Of a DNA stretch of 64,000 nucleotides, positions 31,960-40,641 are shown one piece after another. The notes under the pieces were generated by a model, which saw nothing but the letters and a program-made list of their open reading frames with translations, did no database searches and was not told the origin of the DNA. The position numbers and the translations under genes were made by a program. Source of the stretch: Aeromicrobium sp. Root344 (GTDB lineage: Bacteria; Actinomycetota; Actinomycetes; Propionibacteriales; Nocardioidaceae); contig NZ_LMDH01000001.1 in assembly GCF_001425755.1 (NCBI RefSeq), forward strand, positions 1,276,474 through 1,340,473, given 5' to 3'. Each line of letters starts with the position of its first letter. Within the stretch, counting starts at the first letter, position 1.

Positions 31960-32697
31960 TCAGGCGTCGGTCTGCCTGGCTTCGAGGGCGCCCCTCAGGC
32001 GTCTGACTTCATCGCGCAGCGCGAGAATGTCCTGCCGCTGTAAGGCATCGGACTCTTCCTCGATCTCCCGCACCTGCTCGATCAGCCACGTCGCCAGCGA
32101 AGCCGTGACGACGCCGAGCAGTGCGACGCCGACGACCATCAGGGCGACAGCGATGCAGCGGCCCTCGGTCGTGACCGGGTAGTGGTCGCCGTAGCCAACC
32201 GTCGACAGGGTCGTCATGACCCACCAGATGGAGTCGCCGTACGTACGGATGTTGCCTTCCGGATGTGCCCTCTCGGCCTCGAGAACCGCGAGCGAGGCCA
32301 CGAACGACGTCAGGCTGATCGCCCCTCCGACGTAGACGCCGACCCGCCCGATCAACGAGTGACCGACGTGCCTCTGCAGGAAGCTGACCAGCAGGACCAG
32401 CCGGAGCAACCTCAGGGGACGCAGGACCGGCAGCACCACGGCAGCGAGGTCCAGCCAATGCTGTCGGAAGAACGTCCTCTTGTTGTCGGCGAGCACGAAT
32501 CGGGCGGCGACCTCGACCGCGAGCAGGGCCCACGTCACCCACACGGTTGTCCGGCACGCCGTACGCACCGACTCGGACGCATCCGGCTGCAGGATCGGGA
32601 TCGCGTACGCGGCGAGGAAGACCAGCGCAAGGAGCATGGCGAGGAGCTCGAGCCGCGCCCCCCACGTGGTGCCCCGCGCCTGACCCGTGCCTCCCAC
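31960..32697 (-). CDS. Voltage-gated-like potassium channel
   Basis: 245 residues with about six hydrophobic segments and the selectivity filter TLSTVGYGDHYPVT (about residue 165) preceded by the pore helix DSIWWVMT. An S4-like segment rich in Arg (LPVLRPLRLLRLVLLVSFLQ) sits near residue 95, so voltage sensing is possible. The C-terminus is a charged coiled-coil-like helix (WLIEQVREIEEESDALQRQD and onward) suited to tetramerisation. It conducts K+ across the cytoplasmic membrane. The GTG start at 32697 lies 3 nt after the stop of the metallo-hydrolase gene, so the two are probably co-transcribed. Confidence 0.9.
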   Translation of the reverse strand: MGGTGQARGTTWGARLELLAMLLALVFLAAYAIPILQPDASESVRTACRTTVWVTWALLAVEVAARFVLADNKRTFFRQHWLDLAAVVLPVLRPLRLLRLVLLVSFLQRHVGHSLIGRVGVYVGGAISLTSFVASLAVLEAERAHPEGNIRTYGDSIWWVMTTLSTVGYGDHYPVTTEGRCIAVALMVVGVALLGVVTASLATWLIEQVREIEEESDALQRQDILALRDEVRRLRGALEARQTDA

Positions 32698-32700
32698 GGT

Positions 32701-33489
32701 TCAGCTCCCGACGAGGTCGTCGAGCATGCGCTTGTCGTGCGCGGTGAAGACCGTCACGCCGGCCTCGTCGTGGAGCCGGCGGAGCGTCACGTGGTTCTCG
32801 GCGACCTGCTTGCGGTCGACCGCGGCGAACGTCTCGATGGCTCGCAGGCGCCGCGACCCCGACACGGGCGCACCTGACGGCAGCGTCGACGTGTACGAGC
32901 TGACGTCGAACGCGGCGTCCCCGGCGTGGACCAGCAGTCCGCGATCCGGAGTCTCGACGGCGACCGCGGCATGCCCCCTGGTGTGTCCCGGCATCGGGAG
33001 GTACGTGATGCCCGGCAGCACCTCGGTGCCGCGCAGGCCGAACTTCCACAGGTCACCGGGTCCGCCGTGCGTCTGGACCCGAGGCTCGTGCGCCCACTGG
33101 CGGGGCGAATAGCGCTGCCGCGACGCGAAGCCGGGATTGAGCACCGCGGCGTCGTACTCATCGGCCGTCGTGTGGACCGTCGCCGCGGGGAAATCGGCGA
33201 GGCCACCGATGTGGTCGAAGTCCATGTGGGTCAGGACGACGTGCTGCACGTCGGCGGTCGAGAAACCTCGCGCCTCGACCTGTGCGGCCGCCGTCCTGGC
33301 GTCGTCGCGGTCCGCGCGCATGACGAACCGGGACGGCCCCATCCTGCGGGGATCGGCGAAGTCCTGCCGGCCGAGCCCGCTGTCGACGAGCACGAGGCCG
33401 TCGGGGGTCTCGCACAGCAGGACGTGGCAGACGATCTCGGGCATGGCCCGCGGGCGGAGCGAGCCGCAGTTGAGGTGGTGAACACGCAT
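32701..33489 (-). CDS. MBL-fold metallo-hydrolase (lactonase-like)
   Basis: 262 residues of the metallo-beta-lactamase fold. The zinc motif is VVLTHMDFDHIGGL (HxDxDH form, as in acyl-homoserine lactonases), followed by the metal His in MPGHTRGHAAVAV and the bridging Asp in LVHAGDAAFD. The final His is in VFTAHDKRML. It probably hydrolyses a lactone or ester; quorum-quenching activity is possible but unproven. The ATG is at 33489. It is transcribed toward the K+ channel gene. Confidence 0.87.
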   Translation of the reverse strand: MRVHHLNCGSLRPRAMPEIVCHVLLCETPDGLVLVDSGLGRQDFADPRRMGPSRFVMRADRDDARTAAAQVEARGFSTADVQHVVLTHMDFDHIGGLADFPAATVHTTADEYDAAVLNPGFASRQRYSPRQWAHEPRVQTHGGPGDLWKFGLRGTEVLPGITYLPMPGHTRGHAAVAVETPDRGLLVHAGDAAFDVSSYTSTLPSGAPVSGSRRLRAIETFAAVDRKQVAENHVTLRRLHDEAGVTVFTAHDKRMLDDLVGS

Positions 33490-33550
33490 GGGCTCGATCC
33501 TGTCGGAGTTGCCGGTGGCCTGTCACCCAAACGCCGATGTGCGGCGGCGG

Positions 33551-34690
33551 TCAGCGGGGCGGGTTGCCGTCCAGGTGCGCCTTGACCAGCTCGCGGATCG
33601 CCTCGACGAACACCGCTTCGTTGTAGCGCTCGGCATGCTCCTTGATGCGGTCGACGTCCCAGTCGTGCACGTCGAGCTGCGCCAGTGCGTCACGCAGCGC
33701 CGTGGTTGACGGCTCTTCGACGAACAGCGCCGTGACGTGCTCGATCATCGTCTCGATGTAGCCGCCCCATCGCAGCACGATGCTGGGCTTGCCGAACGAC
33801 GCCGCCTCGAGCGGGGTCAGCCCGAAGTCCTCGTGACTGATCGCGATGAGTGCACGGGACTGGCGGTAGAGCCAGGCGATCTCTCCGTCGGTGATGTCCT
33901 CCATCAGGCGTACGTTGTCGGGCGCGGCAGCCCGGAGATCGGGGCCCATCGGTCCGCGGCCCACGACGACCAGACGGCGGTGTGGCTCCTTGGCGTACGC
34001 CTCGATGATGGTGCCGACGTTCTTGTAGGGCAGCAGCCTCGAGATGCACAGCTCGAACGGGTGGCCGTCGAGCCACTCGACGATCTCCGGCATCGGCACC
34101 GACGGGCGGTCGACGGTGTTGGGCCGCGGAGCCGGCAGCACGGCGGACGTGCGCCCGTACTCGCTGAGCACCCGGTCCTGCACGATCGACGAGATCGCGA
34201 CGTACGCATCGGCTGATCGCGCCGCCCGGCGGTCCCACCAGACGAGGAACGGGCGAAGCAGCCTCAGGGCCACCCGCTCGGTCCAGGTCGCGTTGTCGCC
34301 GAGGTAGCGGCGGGACTGGTAGAGCCACCGCGCGGGCGAGTAGCAGTAGACGACCTTGTGGCCCGTCGACCGGAAGCCGTGCGCCCACCCGCTGCTGCTG
34401 ACCAGCACGAGATCGGCGTCGATCTTCATCGTCGAGGCGGCCAACGGCAGCAGCGGGAGTGCGAAGCGGTGATGCCGCCGGAAGAACCCGATGCGATCGA
34501 GCCACGAGGTGGCGATCGGCAGGTCGCGGAACTCAGGGAACGTGGCCTCCGGGTCGTAGACCGTCGTGTGGATCGTGGCTTCGGGGAACGCCGCCGCCAT
34601 GGCCAGGACGACGCGCTCGGCACCTCCGCGTTGGGTGAGGTAGTCGTGCGCGATGGCGACCGTCGGCCGCCGCAGCTCTGATTCGCTCAC
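33551..34690 (-). CDS. Glycosyltransferase family 4 protein
   Basis: 379 residues from a GTG at 34690. The N-terminus VAIAHDYLTQRGGAERVVLA is typical of GT4. The donor half has FELCISRLLPYKNVGTIIEA and RLVVVGRGPMGPDLRAAA, followed by the active-site region ALIAISHEDFGLTPLEAASF with the EDFGLTPLE nucleotide-sugar motif. Retaining glycosyl transfer from a GDP- or UDP-sugar is expected. It lies 60 nt downstream of the last acyltransferase gene of the exopolysaccharide operon and may be its terminal gene. Confidence 0.92.
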   Translation of the reverse strand: MSESELRRPTVAIAHDYLTQRGGAERVVLAMAAAFPEATIHTTVYDPEATFPEFRDLPIATSWLDRIGFFRRHHRFALPLLPLAASTMKIDADLVLVSSSGWAHGFRSTGHKVVYCYSPARWLYQSRRYLGDNATWTERVALRLLRPFLVWWDRRAARSADAYVAISSIVQDRVLSEYGRTSAVLPAPRPNTVDRPSVPMPEIVEWLDGHPFELCISRLLPYKNVGTIIEAYAKEPHRRLVVVGRGPMGPDLRAAAPDNVRLMEDITDGEIAWLYRQSRALIAISHEDFGLTPLEAASFGKPSIVLRWGGYIETMIEHVTALFVEEPSTTALRDALAQLDVHDWDVDRIKEHAERYNEAVFVEAIRELVKAHLDGNPPR

Positions 34691-34750
34691 CCCACCATCG
34701 AACCACGCGCCGGGTTGAGCCACCCCGGTGTGGGGCCCCGCGCGCGTCGC

Positions 34751-35866
34751 TCAGGCGATCACGCGGGGCCGACCGACCACCCGTCGGAGGCCTCGGCGGG
34801 CCGGTTCCTCGACGAGATGGAAGACCAGGGCGGTCACCGCGATCACGGCGACGTACACGAGGATCGGCGTGGCTCCGCGCATGAAGTCACCCGGGGGATG
34901 GCGTGCCCACAGCCAGCCGAGGAACAGGGTCGCCAGCGTGAGCGTCAAGGTGTGGGTCATGTAGAGCGAGTACGACGCGCGGCCGAGCCACACGACGGCG
35001 CGGGTGCTGAAGACGTACCGGAGCGGACCCGTCGCACCGGCACACGCGACGACCACCAGCCCCAGGCAGGGCACTGCGGCGTACGGGTAGAAGCCGACGT
35101 GCTGGACGTCCTCTGCGGAGCACGCCACGACGATGACGACCGCGGCCAGGAATCCGGCGACGTCCCAGTGGAGCCCCGTGCGCCAGCGCCCGCTGTGCTT
35201 CCACGCGACACACAACAGGCAGCCGGTGACGAACTGCATCGCGAGACGAGTCCAGCCGGCCTGGTAGGAGAAGAACCCGAAACCGTGGATGTCGAGCTGG
35301 TCGAGGCGCATCATGCCGGCCACCGTGACGGCGATCGCGAGCAACCACGCGAGCGGCGCCGACCGCAGCCTGATCAGGAGCAGGGCCAGGACCGGGAACG
35401 CCAGATAGGCACCGGCCTCGAGGCACACCGACCACGACACCGAGGCGATCGACGAACCGGGCGGTACGTGGTTGAGCAGCAGGACGTTCATGAGGACGTT
35501 GCGCGGGCTGAGGACCGAGTCGGTCAGGATCGACACGTCCGGCGTGCGAACCAGAAAGAACACTGACCACGCCACCGCCATCAGCAGGAACACCGGATAG
35601 ACGCGCGCGAACCTGAGCCACAGGAATCCCCCCGTGCCCCGCCAGGACCAGCGGTCGAGGACATCGAGGTAGTTGAGCGTGATGATGAAGCCGCTCAGCA
35701 CGAAGAACAGATCCACGCCGAGGTTGCCGCCAAGGGCGAAGCTGCGGAAGTGTGCCGCCGGGGGCCACAGCGTGATCATCAGGTTGAGCGAGTGGCACGC
35801 CAGGACCCAGATCGCGCCGACCGCCCTCAAACCGGTCAGCTGAGGGACGTCCGCGACCCGGCTCAT
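34751..35866 (-). CDS. Acyltransferase-3 family membrane protein (1 of 3)
   Basis: 371 residues with about 10 membrane helices. The N-terminus QLTGLRAVGAIWVLACHSLN has the catalytic-type His of the acyltransferase-3 (OafA/NodX) family, followed by LGVDLFFVLSGFIITLNY and the RFARVYPVFL motif. These enzymes O-acylate surface polysaccharides at the membrane. The ATG overlaps the preceding TGA by 4 nt. It is closely similar in layout to the next gene upstream (HLVEEPARR tail in both), pointing to tandem duplication. Confidence 0.9.
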   Translation of the reverse strand: MSRVADVPQLTGLRAVGAIWVLACHSLNLMITLWPPAAHFRSFALGGNLGVDLFFVLSGFIITLNYLDVLDRWSWRGTGGFLWLRFARVYPVFLLMAVAWSVFFLVRTPDVSILTDSVLSPRNVLMNVLLLNHVPPGSSIASVSWSVCLEAGAYLAFPVLALLLIRLRSAPLAWLLAIAVTVAGMMRLDQLDIHGFGFFSYQAGWTRLAMQFVTGCLLCVAWKHSGRWRTGLHWDVAGFLAAVVIVVACSAEDVQHVGFYPYAAVPCLGLVVVACAGATGPLRYVFSTRAVVWLGRASYSLYMTHTLTLTLATLFLGWLWARHPPGDFMRGATPILVYVAVIAVTALVFHLVEEPARRGLRRVVGRPRVIA

Positions 35867-36975
35867 ACGTGGCAGCTGACGGCGGGCGCCCGGCGAGGCC
35901 GGGAGATCGCGCGCCGCGCGGGCTCCTCGACCAGGTGGTAGAACGCCGCACCGAGGGCCACGACGGCGGTGACCGTGAGCGCGAGGCCCACGGCTCGGAC
36001 GGCGACGGACGCAGTGGCGAGGTCCTGACGCCGGACGACCTCGACATACGTCAGCACCACGACGTAATGCGTGAGATAGATCGAGTACGAGATGCGGCCG
36101 CCCCAGACCACGAGGCGACCCGAGAGCGCGCGAGCGACCCAGCCGGTGGCACCGGCACAGCCCACGACGACCAGGCAGAGGAACGGCAGGCCGGCCGGCG
36201 GGAGGTAGAACGTCGGGCTCGGGTCACCTGCCAGGAGTGCGACGACAACCCCCGCGGCGCCGAGTCCCGCGATCACGTCCCAGACCGGCGACCGGCCGCG
36301 CGGGCCCATCAGCGTCCACCCTCTGGCTAGCAGGCAGCCGGCCGGGAACGCCCACCCGGCCCGCATCCACGAGAGCTCGTAGAGCGAGTAGCCGAAGTCG
36401 TCGGTGTAGGTCGCGGCGATCAGGCTCGCCCCGGCGATCGCGAGGAGTGCCGCGAGCGCGAACGCGATCCAGGCCCTGGGGATGCGCACCACGGCGAGGA
36501 CAAGCACGGGAAACAGGGCGTACGCCACGACCTCGCCGGGCAGCGACCACGCCGGAGGGTTGATGACCATGCCGTCGGGCAACGAGTGCAGGAACAACGC
36601 GTTGCGGATGACGCTGCCGGGCTCGATCACGGCCGACGGGACCGGCGGGTCCGACAGCCGCTGCGTGACGGCGACGAACGCGATGAACAGCGCGAGCGAA
36701 AGTGCGTACACGGGATAGATGCGGGCAAACCGGTGCCGCCAGAAGTCTCGGGCGCGTGCCCAGGAGAACGAAGCCATCCGCTCGCCGTGGACGACGGTGA
36801 TGATGAACCCGCTGAGCACGAAGAACGTGTCGACCACCAAGCTGCCGCCCAGCGCCGGGCGCGCGAGCTCAACGAGACGGGGGAACTGCGGCACGGCTGG
36901 CGCCCAGAGGTGACCGAGGACGACCCAGGCGGCCAGGACTCCGCGGAGCCCGGTCAGCGGGCGGATCTCCCTCAC
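35863..36975 (-). CDS. Acyltransferase-3 family membrane protein (2 of 3)
   Basis: 370 residues from a GTG at 36975 (GTGA overlap with the upstream stop). Motifs: IRPLTGLRGVLAAWVVLGHL with the conserved His, SLVVDTFFVLSGFIITVVHG, HRFARIYPVYALSL and a late GRISYSIYLTHYVVVLTY. About 10 membrane helices are visible. It ends with YHLVEEPARRAISRP, nearly the same as its downstream neighbour. It likely acylates the exopolysaccharide or its lipid-linked repeat unit. A much longer in-frame extension covering the upstream gene is a shadow. Confidence 0.9.
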   Translation of the reverse strand: MREIRPLTGLRGVLAAWVVLGHLWAPAVPQFPRLVELARPALGGSLVVDTFFVLSGFIITVVHGERMASFSWARARDFWRHRFARIYPVYALSLALFIAFVAVTQRLSDPPVPSAVIEPGSVIRNALFLHSLPDGMVINPPAWSLPGEVVAYALFPVLVLAVVRIPRAWIAFALAALLAIAGASLIAATYTDDFGYSLYELSWMRAGWAFPAGCLLARGWTLMGPRGRSPVWDVIAGLGAAGVVVALLAGDPSPTFYLPPAGLPFLCLVVVGCAGATGWVARALSGRLVVWGGRISYSIYLTHYVVVLTYVEVVRRQDLATASVAVRAVGLALTVTAVVALGAAFYHLVEEPARRAISRPRRAPAVSCHV

Positions 36976-38186
36976 GGCACGCCGGCGCTCTCGACGCTCG
37001 CCCGGCTCGGGTTGCTGCGCATCGCAGGCGCCTCGACGAGGTAGAACGTGACGCAGGCCAACACGGTCGTGATGACCCCGACGACTGCCACGCTGCCGAC
37101 CATGCCGACAGCCGAGTCCGAGCCCGCCCAGCCATGGCGGGCGACGAGCAGGATCACGGGGTAGTGCCAGAGGTAGACGCTGAGTGAGATCTTGCCTACG
37201 AACCGCAAAGGCTTCAGGTCGGCCAGCTGCGCGAACGACGACGCCCGTCCGCGAGCAGCGGGCTCGGTGACGACGAGCAGGAAGATGCCGGCCGCGACAG
37301 CGAACGCGGTGCCCGCGAACCGCGAGCCGGTCGAGGTCAGCGCCAATGCCAGGCCGAACGCGAGGAACCAGGCCGGGGCGCCGAACAGCCACAGGTGGCG
37401 GGCCGTGAGGCGACGCAGGCCGCCGCGCTCCATCCACACGAACAGGACCACGGCGACCATGCCGTACGCGAAGTTGTCGGCCAGCACGAACAGGCTGCGG
37501 GCCAGGACGGCGATGCCGTTGGAGCCGAAATCGGCGTCGGCCACCGACATCGGGGCTCGGTCGGCCTGCAGCGCGGCGGTCACGATCTTGCCGACGACCC
37601 CGAGGATCGCGAGCGCCACCGCGGGCATGAGCGCCCGCCAGAGGCGCGGCTCGCTCGCACGGGATCGCAGGAACGCCACCGCCAGCAGGGGCAGGACGAC
37701 GTAGAAGCACAGCTCGGTCGTCAGCGACCAGGACGGCGCGATGCCGGTCTGCAGCCCATCGGGCGAGAAGTTCTGGACGAGCGCGAGGTGGGCGATGATC
37801 TCGGGCAGCGACGTGATGCGGCCGGAGCCGGCGTCGGTGCCGGCGCGAGCGACGTCGGTCGTGTTGTGCAGGTAGACCGCCGCCAAGGCGAGATCGGCGA
37901 GCAGGAAGATCACGATGTAGCCGGGATAGACCCGGCGGAGGCGCTGGGCGGTGTAGCGGCGCAGGCTGGGACGCGGCCGTCCGGCGGCGTACGCGCGTAC
38001 GAACGGCAGGTAGATCAAGAAGCCCGACATCGCGAAGAAGTAGACGATGGCCTCGCTGAGGTACGTGAGGTGGAACCGGTCGAGCTGCACCGGCGCGAAG
38101 AACGCGATCGTGTGCACGGCCAGGACGCAGAGGCAGGCGATGCCACGCGGCCCGTCGAGCCCGACGAGCCGGGTGCGTCCGGTCAC
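36972..38186 (-). CDS. Acyltransferase-3 family membrane protein (3 of 3)
   Basis: 404 residues from a GTG at 38186. The conserved His motif is DGPRGIACLCVLAVHTIAFF, followed by IVYFFAMSGFLIYLPFVRAY and RLRRVYPGYIVIFLLAD. It is more divergent than the two downstream copies and longer in the N-terminal half. The tail VTFYLVEAPAMR again resembles the others. Around 10-11 membrane helices are likely. Both ends overlap neighbours by 4 nt, so it is firmly in the operon. Probable role: polysaccharide O-acylation, perhaps at a different position. Confidence 0.9.
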   Translation of the reverse strand: MTGRTRLVGLDGPRGIACLCVLAVHTIAFFAPVQLDRFHLTYLSEAIVYFFAMSGFLIYLPFVRAYAAGRPRPSLRRYTAQRLRRVYPGYIVIFLLADLALAAVYLHNTTDVARAGTDAGSGRITSLPEIIAHLALVQNFSPDGLQTGIAPSWSLTTELCFYVVLPLLAVAFLRSRASEPRLWRALMPAVALAILGVVGKIVTAALQADRAPMSVADADFGSNGIAVLARSLFVLADNFAYGMVAVVLFVWMERGGLRRLTARHLWLFGAPAWFLAFGLALALTSTGSRFAGTAFAVAAGIFLLVVTEPAARGRASSFAQLADLKPLRFVGKISLSVYLWHYPVILLVARHGWAGSDSAVGMVGSVAVVGVITTVLACVTFYLVEAPAMRSNPSRASVESAGVP

Positions 38187-39547
38187 GGCGGGTCACCGCC
38201 GGGCTCGCCGGTCCAGCGATCGTGCGAGACGAAGGCCAGCAGCACCGCGAACGACATCGTCGCCGGTGGCAGGAGCGCGACCGGGAAGTCGAGCTGGAGC
38301 GCCACAAGGGCGACCGCGACGAAGCCCGACGCGACAACCGCCTGCGGGAAGGTGCCGCGGTGCAGCAGGCCGGCCGACCGGAACATCCCGGCGATCAGCA
38401 GCACGACGAAGAGCGCGCCCACGAACACCCCCGCACGATAGACCGTCAGGAGGGGCGCGTTGGCGACGTAGTTGGTCAGCTGCCCGGCAGTCGGGTCACG
38501 GAACTCCTCGATGCCCCATCCCTTGCCGAACCACCAGTGGTGCCGCATCGCGTCGGTGTAGTCGTTGAACGCCGCCCGCCGTGCCGCCGTGCCCGCGTCG
38601 GTCGGGCCGAACGAGTCGAACAGGCGGTAGCGCACGGCGGGGATCGCGAGGGCACTGACGGCCGAGGCCGCGACGGCAATGATCATGCCGAGCCGGGCCC
38701 GCGCGCCGACGTTGCCGAGGACAGCGATCACGATGAACGCCGCGGCGGCCGTGGCGATCGACGTACGACTGAGGGTCAGCAGCACCGCCGCGCCGATGAT
38801 GCCGGCGGTCACGACTCGGGGGACGCCGCGCAGCAGCGCGATCGCGAGGATCAGTCCGACGACGAGGACGAAGCCGCCCATGTTGGGATCGACGTACGTC
38901 CCGGTGAGCCGCAGCGACGTCTCCTCCGAGCCCTCGACGATGCGCAGGTTGCCGCCGCGCACGTCATAGCCGAACGCCGTGAGCTGATCCAGCAGATAGC
39001 CCTTGCGGTCGACCGCGACGAGCAGCATGCCAACGGCCGAGCCGAAACACGCGCCAGAGACGAACGCGCGGCCGAACGACGCCAGGTCCTCGGCGCTCAA
39101 CATCCGCAGCGGGACGACCAGCACGAACGCGATGACCCAGCGGCCGTACTCGACGATCGAGGTCGGGTCGGGTGATGTCATCAGCACCGAGATGCCCGAG
39201 GCGATGACCGAGAGCGCGATCATGGCCTCGACCCAGCCGAGGCGGACCGACGGTCGTACGGCCATCGCGAGAGCGACCCACACGGCGATGCCGAGGATGA
39301 GGATCAGCGGTGCGCCGAGGCCAGGTGCTGGCAGCAGGGGGGCGCCGGCGAGGACGAACCCGGTGAAGCGGAACACCGACTGTGGATGCGCGACGACGAC
39401 ATAGGCCGCGACCGCGGCGAACATCGCCATCACGACGAGACCACCGATGCCGCCGGGGCCGATCAGCGCGAACACGACGACTGCCGCCGCGATGCCGGCG
39501 AGCGCCGTCCAGGCGACCGGTTCCTTGCGCAGGCGCATCTCGGTCAT
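38183..39547 (-). CDS. O-antigen-ligase/polymerase-like membrane protein
   Basis: 454 residues with about 12 membrane helices and a large periplasmic-type loop holding MRHHWWFGKGWGIEEFRDP (about residue 345), as in Wzy/WaaL proteins of the O-antigen ligase family. It is the best candidate in this cluster for the polymerase that joins polysaccharide repeat units. Its ATG at 39547 overlaps the glycosyltransferase stop (ATGA) and its stop overlaps the next GTG. The in-frame extension upstream to 40096 lies inside the glycosyltransferase gene and was discarded. Confidence 0.85.
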   Translation of the reverse strand: MTEMRLRKEPVAWTALAGIAAAVVVFALIGPGGIGGLVVMAMFAAVAAYVVVAHPQSVFRFTGFVLAGAPLLPAPGLGAPLILILGIAVWVALAMAVRPSVRLGWVEAMIALSVIASGISVLMTSPDPTSIVEYGRWVIAFVLVVPLRMLSAEDLASFGRAFVSGACFGSAVGMLLVAVDRKGYLLDQLTAFGYDVRGGNLRIVEGSEETSLRLTGTYVDPNMGGFVLVVGLILAIALLRGVPRVVTAGIIGAAVLLTLSRTSIATAAAAFIVIAVLGNVGARARLGMIIAVAASAVSALAIPAVRYRLFDSFGPTDAGTAARRAAFNDYTDAMRHHWWFGKGWGIEEFRDPTAGQLTNYVANAPLLTVYRAGVFVGALFVVLLIAGMFRSAGLLHRGTFPQAVVASGFVAVALVALQLDFPVALLPPATMSFAVLLAFVSHDRWTGEPGGDPP

Positions 39548-40641
39548 GACTGGATCCAGTCCAGGACGGTGCGCTGGGGCACCCCGGCCGCCCAACGGCT
39601 GGCGTTGATCGTGTGGATGCGAGCTCCCTCGGCGGCGGCCGCACCACGATCCAGCAACATCGCGCGAGCGGCCTCGACGAAACCTCCGCGGTCGTCGTGC
39701 GGCGGGATCTCGAAGACCGCCGACAACGAGCCGACGGCGGCCGAGGTCGCCACGACGGGCAGTCCTCGGCTGGCCGCGTCGAGGATCTTGACGCGTACGC
39801 CGCCACCCGTGCTCACGGGCGCGAGCACCGCGCGGCACGTCCCGAGGAACGCGTCGAGATCCGGCACGAACCCGAGGTCCTGCACGCCCGGCGGCAGCGC
39901 GAGCGTACGTTCGCGGTTGCCGACGACGCACAGCTCGGCCCCGTCGATGCCCCGCGAGATGTCGGGCCACCACTGCAGCAACGTCTCGAACGCCTGCTGG
40001 TTGGGCGGCCAGGCGCGCTCGCCGACGAACACCAGGCGCCGGCCGCTGGCTGCGACGTCGACGGCGGGCTTGGGCGCCAGCGTGACGTCGAGCCACCGCG
40101 CGCGAGGGACGCCATGCGACCGATAGTAGGCCGCTTCGTCGGCGTCGTACGTGCCCACGCCGTGCGCCGCGCGGGCCACCCGCAGCTCGTCACGACGGAT
40201 GCGGACGCTGTCGATTCGCCCCACGATGCCACGGGTCTCGGACCACACGAGGGACTCGGAGATGACGGTGTTGACCAGCAGCGGCTTCGAGCCGGCCCAG
40301 CGCGAGCGCAGGAACGGCTCGGCCATGTAGCTGTGGTCGGCGACGTAGACGTCGGCGTCGATGGCGTCGAGCGCGTCGACGTAGGCGTCGTCGTCGAAGC
40401 GCGTGTGCACGAGGCTGCGGCGCCGCCGCAGGCTGCGCAGCGCGATGGCGGCAGGGGCGACGGCCTGCTTGGGGACCTTCCACAGGTCACCGTCGAGCCG
40501 TGCCGCGGTGACGTCCGGCGAGAGGCAGAGTCCGACTGTGTCGTGGACCGTGCGGCTGATCGCCATCAGCTCGCGCGAGATCGTCAGGTCCCCGCCATGC
40601 GTCGTCGTGGGGTCCTTGGAGAGCAGGAACGCCACCTTCAT
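39544..40641 (-). CDS. Glycosyltransferase (GT4/GT1-like)
   Basis: 365 residues. It starts with VAFLLSKDPTTTHGGDLTIS (glycine-rich acceptor loop), then DVYVADHSYMAEPFL. The donor half has RLVFVGERAWPPNQQAFETL and AFLGTCRAVLAPVSTGGGVR, then VKILDAASRGLPVVATS, the classic nucleotide-sugar binding motif of Glycos_transf_1. It adds a sugar to the repeat unit on the cytoplasmic side. The ATG at 40641 overlaps the flippase TGA; the ORF that continues in frame beyond it is a shadow of the flippase gene. Confidence 0.9.
   Translation of the reverse strand: MKVAFLLSKDPTTTHGGDLTISRELMAISRTVHDTVGLCLSPDVTAARLDGDLWKVPKQAVAPAAIALRSLRRRRSLVHTRFDDDAYVDALDAIDADVYVADHSYMAEPFLRSRWAGSKPLLVNTVISESLVWSETRGIVGRIDSVRIRRDELRVARAAHGVGTYDADEAAYYRSHGVPRARWLDVTLAPKPAVDVAASGRRLVFVGERAWPPNQQAFETLLQWWPDISRGIDGAELCVVGNRERTLALPPGVQDLGFVPDLDAFLGTCRAVLAPVSTGGGVRVKILDAASRGLPVVATSAAVGSLSAVFEIPPHDDRGGFVEAARAMLLDRGAAAAEGARIHTINASRWAAGVPQRTVLDWIQS

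Noticed and set aside
30589-32043. 484-codon open frame on the plus strand across the MFS and channel genes
   Set aside because: Arg/Asp-rich, opposite two clear membrane-protein genes; typical high-GC antisense frame.
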